Below, in pieces: positions 15,469-18,274 of a stretch of 18,274 bases of DNA (within the stretch, counting starts at the first letter, position 1; each line of letters opens with the position of its first letter). Below the pieces are notes generated by a model, which saw only the letters and a list, made by a program, of their open reading frames with translations, was not told the origin of the DNA and did not search any database. The position numbers were made by a program, and so were the translations under genes. The stretch is taken from positions 1 to 18,274 of the forward strand of contig JAJRTK010000492.1 of NCBI GenBank assembly GCA_024278345.1. Reading direction: 5' to 3'. This DNA comes from a bacterium (GTDB taxonomy: Bacteria > CSSED10-310 > JAJRTK01).

Positions 15469-17064
15469 TCAGCGAGGTTTCTGAGCGGTTCGCAGGGCCA
15501 TGAGCTTCTTTGCTTCTGGCATGAACTCAATCGCCGCCTTCACCATGACGTCGTCATCATTGATGATCCTTCGGCGCTCCGCGGGACCCATGAGGGCATT
15601 CGCTAACTCAGCCATGAGTTGATATCGGAGATGCTCCAGATCCTTGTCCCACTCTTCTTGGACGATTTCGATCTTTTGTTCCAGGACGTAGTCCGCAAAG
15701 TTTTTGAGGAATGCATCATCGACAGTGGGCGGTCGGCGGATGTCCGGGTGGGAGTTGACCCACGCGATGACGAAATTGAAGCAGGTATTGCGGCGAATGA
15801 GCCGGGCAAAGGTTCTGGTCGTCTCTTCATACTCTACGATTTCGTCCGGTGTGATTCCGCCGCCACCCTTGACCTTTCGACCGCCCTTGGTGAGAAACTC
15901 CTTGTCTTGGCCGTTGGACATGGGGGATTGGGCCCCGAGGATCTGATAGAGATGCTCTTTATATGCTGTGAAGGGTTTCTGAATATTCCTCTTGGCAGGC
16001 GTGAAATACTCCGCTGTAGTAAGCTGTAGAGCGCCACTTTCACCGTTATTCCCCAGGGGGATGAGTCGTTGGACAAGCCCTTTTCCAAAGGTCCGTTGTC
16101 CCACGATGAGGGCCCGATCCCAGTCTTGCAGGGCTCCGGATACAATCTCTGAGGCCGAGGCGCTACCCTGATCAACCAGGACGACAATGGGGTAATCCCG
16201 CCCCGGAAAGGTTTGTCGGGCGCGAAAAGTAAAGTCACTGTCGTCCAGGCGACCGTCCGTGGAGACGATGACGCGACCTTCGGGGAGGAACCTGTCAACG
16301 ACTCTCCAAGCGGCTTCAAGGAGACCACCTGGATTGGAGCGCAGGTCGAGGATAAGCGCTTGCATCCCTTGAGATTCAAGTTCTTCCAGACTCTTGTCCA
16401 ATTCTCGTGGCGTCGTTTTCGAAAAATGGTTGATCTTCACGTAGCCGATCTTGTCCTCTCGGAGATAGGAGGTGGACAAACTATTGAGGGGGATCACATC
16501 TCGAGTCAGCTCGAATTCGAGGAGCTCCGGTAATCCCTGTCGCTTTACGCTGATCTTGACTTTGGTGTTTTTGGCGCCTCGCAGCTTCCGAACGACCTCC
16601 ATTTGAGGGATCCCTTCGGCGCTCTTGCCTTCGATCTTGACGATTTGATCGCCCGCCCTGATTCCTGCCCGGAAGGCTGGAGTTCCCTCAATGGGAGAGA
16701 TCACCGTGATCAATCCCCCCCGTATGACAAACGAGATACCAATCCCATAGAAGCTGCCGGCCTGTTCGGCTCTCATGTTTTCGTAGTTCTGCGGCGGGAG
16801 ATAATGAGTGTGGGGATCGAGGGTCGCCAGCATTCCGTGGATGGCGCCATCGATGAGCTCGGTGGGGTCGAGCTCTCGATAGGAGTGGTTCTTAATCGTC
16901 GTGAGGACACTGGAGAAGGTGGCCAAAAAGTCCCCTTCCCCTTCCCGCCGCGCTTGCGTTGGTTTCGTGGCAAAGACGAAGGCCAAGCCCAGACCCGCGA
17001 TGAGGAGAAAGAGCTTCGAAAAAGGCGTGAAAAAGCGAGTTCGGAGAAAATTGGCCAGCATCAT
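15469..17064 (-). CDS. S41 C-terminal processing protease (CtpA/Prc family)
   Basis: A 531-residue secreted or membrane-anchored serine protease of the cell envelope. An N-terminal hydrophobic segment (about 17-33, FSKLFLLIAGLGLAFVF) acts as signal anchor. The CTP-type region YRELDPTELIDGAIHGMLATLDPHTHYLP follows. A PDZ domain spans about 105-185 (FYGIGISFVIRGGLITVISPIEGTPAFRAGIRAGDQI). The catalytic part has LILDLRSNPGGLL (237-249), DQGSASASEIVSGALQD (298-314) and GQRTFGKGLVQ (322-332). By spacing, the Ser-Lys dyad is S303 and K328, 25 apart as in CtpB, with Q332 as the likely third residue. A C-terminal tail of about 150 residues follows. The start has two adjacent ATGs (17064, 17061). It lies 84 bases downstream of larE on the same strand and may be cotranscribed. 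Confidence 0.94.
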   Translation of the reverse strand: MMLANFLRTRFFTPFSKLFLLIAGLGLAFVFATKPTQARREGEGDFLATFSSVLTTIKNHSYRELDPTELIDGAIHGMLATLDPHTHYLPPQNYENMRAEQAGSFYGIGISFVIRGGLITVISPIEGTPAFRAGIRAGDQIVKIEGKSAEGIPQMEVVRKLRGAKNTKVKISVKRQGLPELLEFELTRDVIPLNSLSTSYLREDKIGYVKINHFSKTTPRELDKSLEELESQGMQALILDLRSNPGGLLEAAWRVVDRFLPEGRVIVSTDGRLDDSDFTFRARQTFPGRDYPIVVLVDQGSASASEIVSGALQDWDRALIVGQRTFGKGLVQRLIPLGNNGESGALQLTTAEYFTPAKRNIQKPFTAYKEHLYQILGAQSPMSNGQDKEFLTKGGRKVKGGGGITPDEIVEYEETTRTFARLIRRNTCFNFVIAWVNSHPDIRRPPTVDDAFLKNFADYVLEQKIEIVQEEWDKDLEHLRYQLMAELANALMGPAERRRIINDDDVMVKAAIEFMPEAKKLMALRTAQKPR

Positions 17065-17148
17065 TCTCTGTTCCAGGCTAAGTTAATCGTGCAAACTGCG
17101 CGGCTGCACTTGAAATCGCTGCATTCGAAATTCTGAGTTCCGGGGCAG

Positions 17149-18069
17149 TCAACGACTGTCGAGACCGCGTTGTGGGCCAGATGGCGCAATGAAGACTTCA
17201 TTAAAGTTGCCGCTACGATAGCCGGCTAGATCCAAGACAATGTGTTTGAAGCCGATGGCCCTCAGCTCTCGAACCACTGTTTCTCGTGTGGGATCCTCCA
17301 CCAGCTTTTGGAGTTCTGGAAGCTCCACTTCGAGCCTCACGGTGTCGCCGTGGTGCCGCGCACGAACTTGCCGAAAACCTAGCTGGTGGAGGGCGGACTC
17401 GCTCTCTTGAATTTGGAGCAAGATCCGCGGTGTAATTTGCGTGCCGTAAGGAACACGGGACGACAGGCAGGCCATGGCAGGCTTTGTTGCTGTGGGAAGA
17501 CCGTAAAATGTCGATAGGCGCCGGATATCGGCTTTGTCCAACCCCAGTTCTTGAAGCGGGCTTCGCACTCCATGTTCTAAAGCTGCATCACGACCGGGCC
17601 GATGATCGCTAGCATCCTCAATATTTGTTCCATCGACAACCATGTCGAAACCCAGCTTTTGCCTTTCCTGTTCCAGTGTTGAGAAGAGCTCCGTCTTGCA
17701 ATAATAGCAGCGATTGAACGGGTTTGCCGCGTAGTTGGGGTTGTGAAGCTCCGCCGTTGGAATGACCCGGTGCTCGATGCCGATGAAGCTGGCAAGGGTA
17801 TAGGCTTCCCGCAGCTCATCTCGAGCCAGGGAGGGAGAATCCGCCGTGATGGCGATACTCCGCCGGCCAAGAGCCTGATATGCGGCACGTGCCACTAAGG
17901 TGCTGTCCACTCCACCAGAGAAGGCGACCACCACGGAACTCATCGATTTGAGCAACTCCAAGAGCTCTTCTAGCTTGGAGGGGGGGCATTCGTCGGAGTC
18001 CGAGATCGACATACTCACCACGACTTTGTTGAATTCCGGTTCATCGTAAAAGTGAAAGGGCTTGATCAT
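17149..18069 (-). CDS. larE: ATP-dependent sulfur transferase LarE family protein
   Basis: A 306-residue PP-loop ATPase. LarE supplies sulfur to the nickel-pincer cofactor of lactate racemase and related enzymes, in the cytoplasm. Seen: the PP-loop VVVAFSGGVDSTLVARAA (46-63), FNRCYYCKTELFSTL (118-132), DMVVDGTNIEDASDHRPGRDA (142-162), RSPLQELGLDKADIRRL (169-185), KPAMACLSSRVPYG (196-209) and the C-terminal RLEVELPELQKL. Cysteines at 121, 124 and 201 are at conserved positions; C201 is the expected sulfur-donating residue, and the CxxC raises the possibility of the cluster-binding subtype, which I cannot settle. No larA, larB or larC lies in the window. The start is uncertain: ATG 18069 has a poor ribosome site directly next to a strong stem-loop; ATG 18012 (MSISDSDE) is an alternative. 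Confidence 0.92.
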   Translation of the reverse strand: MIKPFHFYDEPEFNKVVVSMSISDSDECPPSKLEELLELLKSMSSVVVAFSGGVDSTLVARAAYQALGRRSIAITADSPSLARDELREAYTLASFIGIEHRVIPTAELHNPNYAANPFNRCYYCKTELFSTLEQERQKLGFDMVVDGTNIEDASDHRPGRDAALEHGVRSPLQELGLDKADIRRLSTFYGLPTATKPAMACLSSRVPYGTQITPRILLQIQESESALHQLGFRQVRARHHGDTVRLEVELPELQKLVEDPTRETVVRELRAIGFKHIVLDLAGYRSGNFNEVFIAPSGPQRGLDSR

Positions 18070-18076
18070 CGCCCTA

Positions 18077-18117
18077 GCCCGGAACTCTCATCACGGATCG
18101 TGCCGAGAGTTCCGGGC
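18077..18117. promoter_or_regulatory. Strong stem-loop immediately upstream of larE
   Basis: A perfect 13-bp stem (GCCCGGAACTCTC at 18077-18089 with its complement at 18105-18117) encloses a second small stem CACG-gat-CGTG (18092-18102). On the larE mRNA the stem ends 7 bases before the ATG at 18069. It could be a translational control element, a remnant of a repeat, or a terminator-like stem of an upstream gene outside the window; no T-run is present on either side. Confidence 0.75.
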
Positions 18118-18136
18118 CTGCGAGTGAACTAAAATA

Positions 18137-18165
18137 CGGCCTCGGTCATGGTACCGGCCACCCGA
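18137..18165. repeat. Short repeat blocks shared with the gcvP/NUDIX spacer
   Basis: CGGCCTCGGTCAT (18137-18149) and CCGGCCACCCGA (18154-18165) recur exactly at 8197-8209 and 8247-8258, in the same order and orientation. The gap between the blocks is 4 bases here and 37 bases there. Confidence 0.65.
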
Positions 18166-18193
18166 AAAAAGCGCGCAGCGCACAAAGATGTGG

Positions 18194-18274
18194 GTCCAGG
18201 GAGCTGGCTCCCTGGCGTGGGTCTGGGAGCGGCGCTCCCAGCGGAGGTCCGGAGGCAGAGCCTCCGCCGGGTTC
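18194..18274. repeat. Tandem hairpin array (three units and start of a fourth)
   Basis: Units at 18194-18220, 18221-18246 and 18247-18270 each begin GTC and form a perfect hairpin: CAGGGAG/CTCCCTG, TGGGAGC/GCTCCCA and CGGAGGC/GCCTCCG, with loops CTGG, GGC and AGA. A GTTC at 18271 looks like the start of a fourth unit cut by the window edge. Stems differ in sequence but remain paired. Arrays of this general kind are known in various GC-rich bacterial genomes; I know no function. Confidence 0.75.

Overview
This is an ordinary-looking chromosomal segment from a GC-rich bacterium. The gene set fits the Verrucomicrobiota, possibly an acidophilic methanotroph relative such as Methylacidimicrobium: single-chain glycine decarboxylase, an MglA-type GTPase, a DUF4388/PATAN protein, a monofunctional Thermus-type proline dehydrogenase, LarE, and a carbamoyltransferase with two small membrane partners. 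That placement is from memory of families and is only a moderate-to-low confidence guess. No phage, transposase, plasmid, CRISPR, rRNA or tRNA gene is visible.

Layout. 1-192 holds no convincing gene. 193-2627 (minus) is a three-gene operon: a NodU/CmcH/SxtI-type carbamoyltransferase, an SxtJ-type membrane protein and a DUF5989-type small membrane protein, with a good sigma70-like promoter at 2666-2695. 2628-3427 is an 800-base non-coding stretch full of hairpins and short repeats. 3428-8144 (plus) encodes the T, H and P proteins of the glycine cleavage system; the lipoamide dehydrogenase (L protein) is not in the window. 8279-10080 (minus) holds a NUDT19-like NUDIX hydrolase and a PATAN-domain protein. 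thiL (minus) and proline dehydrogenase (plus) diverge from a short region near 11447-11554. 12601-14195 is a tail-to-tail pair, an M48-like protein and a glycerolipid acyltransferase-like protein, whose stop codons overlap. 14338-15438 (plus) is an MglA-like GTPase with a long added C-terminal part. 15469-18069 (minus) holds larE followed by an S41 C-terminal processing protease. The last 200 bases carry a strong stem-loop next to the larE start and a tandem array of hairpins that runs off the window.

How the genes work together. The clear functional units are glycine cleavage (T + H + P) and the carbamoyltransferase trio, which has the same gene order as sxtI-sxtJ-sxtK of saxitoxin clusters but no other toxin gene. 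The rest looks like housekeeping and regulatory genes placed side by side.

Most notable observations. (1) The M48-like protein has lost all three zinc ligands. (2) The convergent acyltransferase-like protein has His-to-Gln and Asp-to-Glu changes in its catalytic motif, so two neighbours look like catalytically altered family members. (3) The MglA-like GTPase is nearly double the usual length and has no MglB partner beside it. (4) Several intergenic repeat families are present, including an inverted pair of roughly 90-base elements and a hairpin array whose stems differ but stay paired. I did not find a convincing wholly new multi-gene system.
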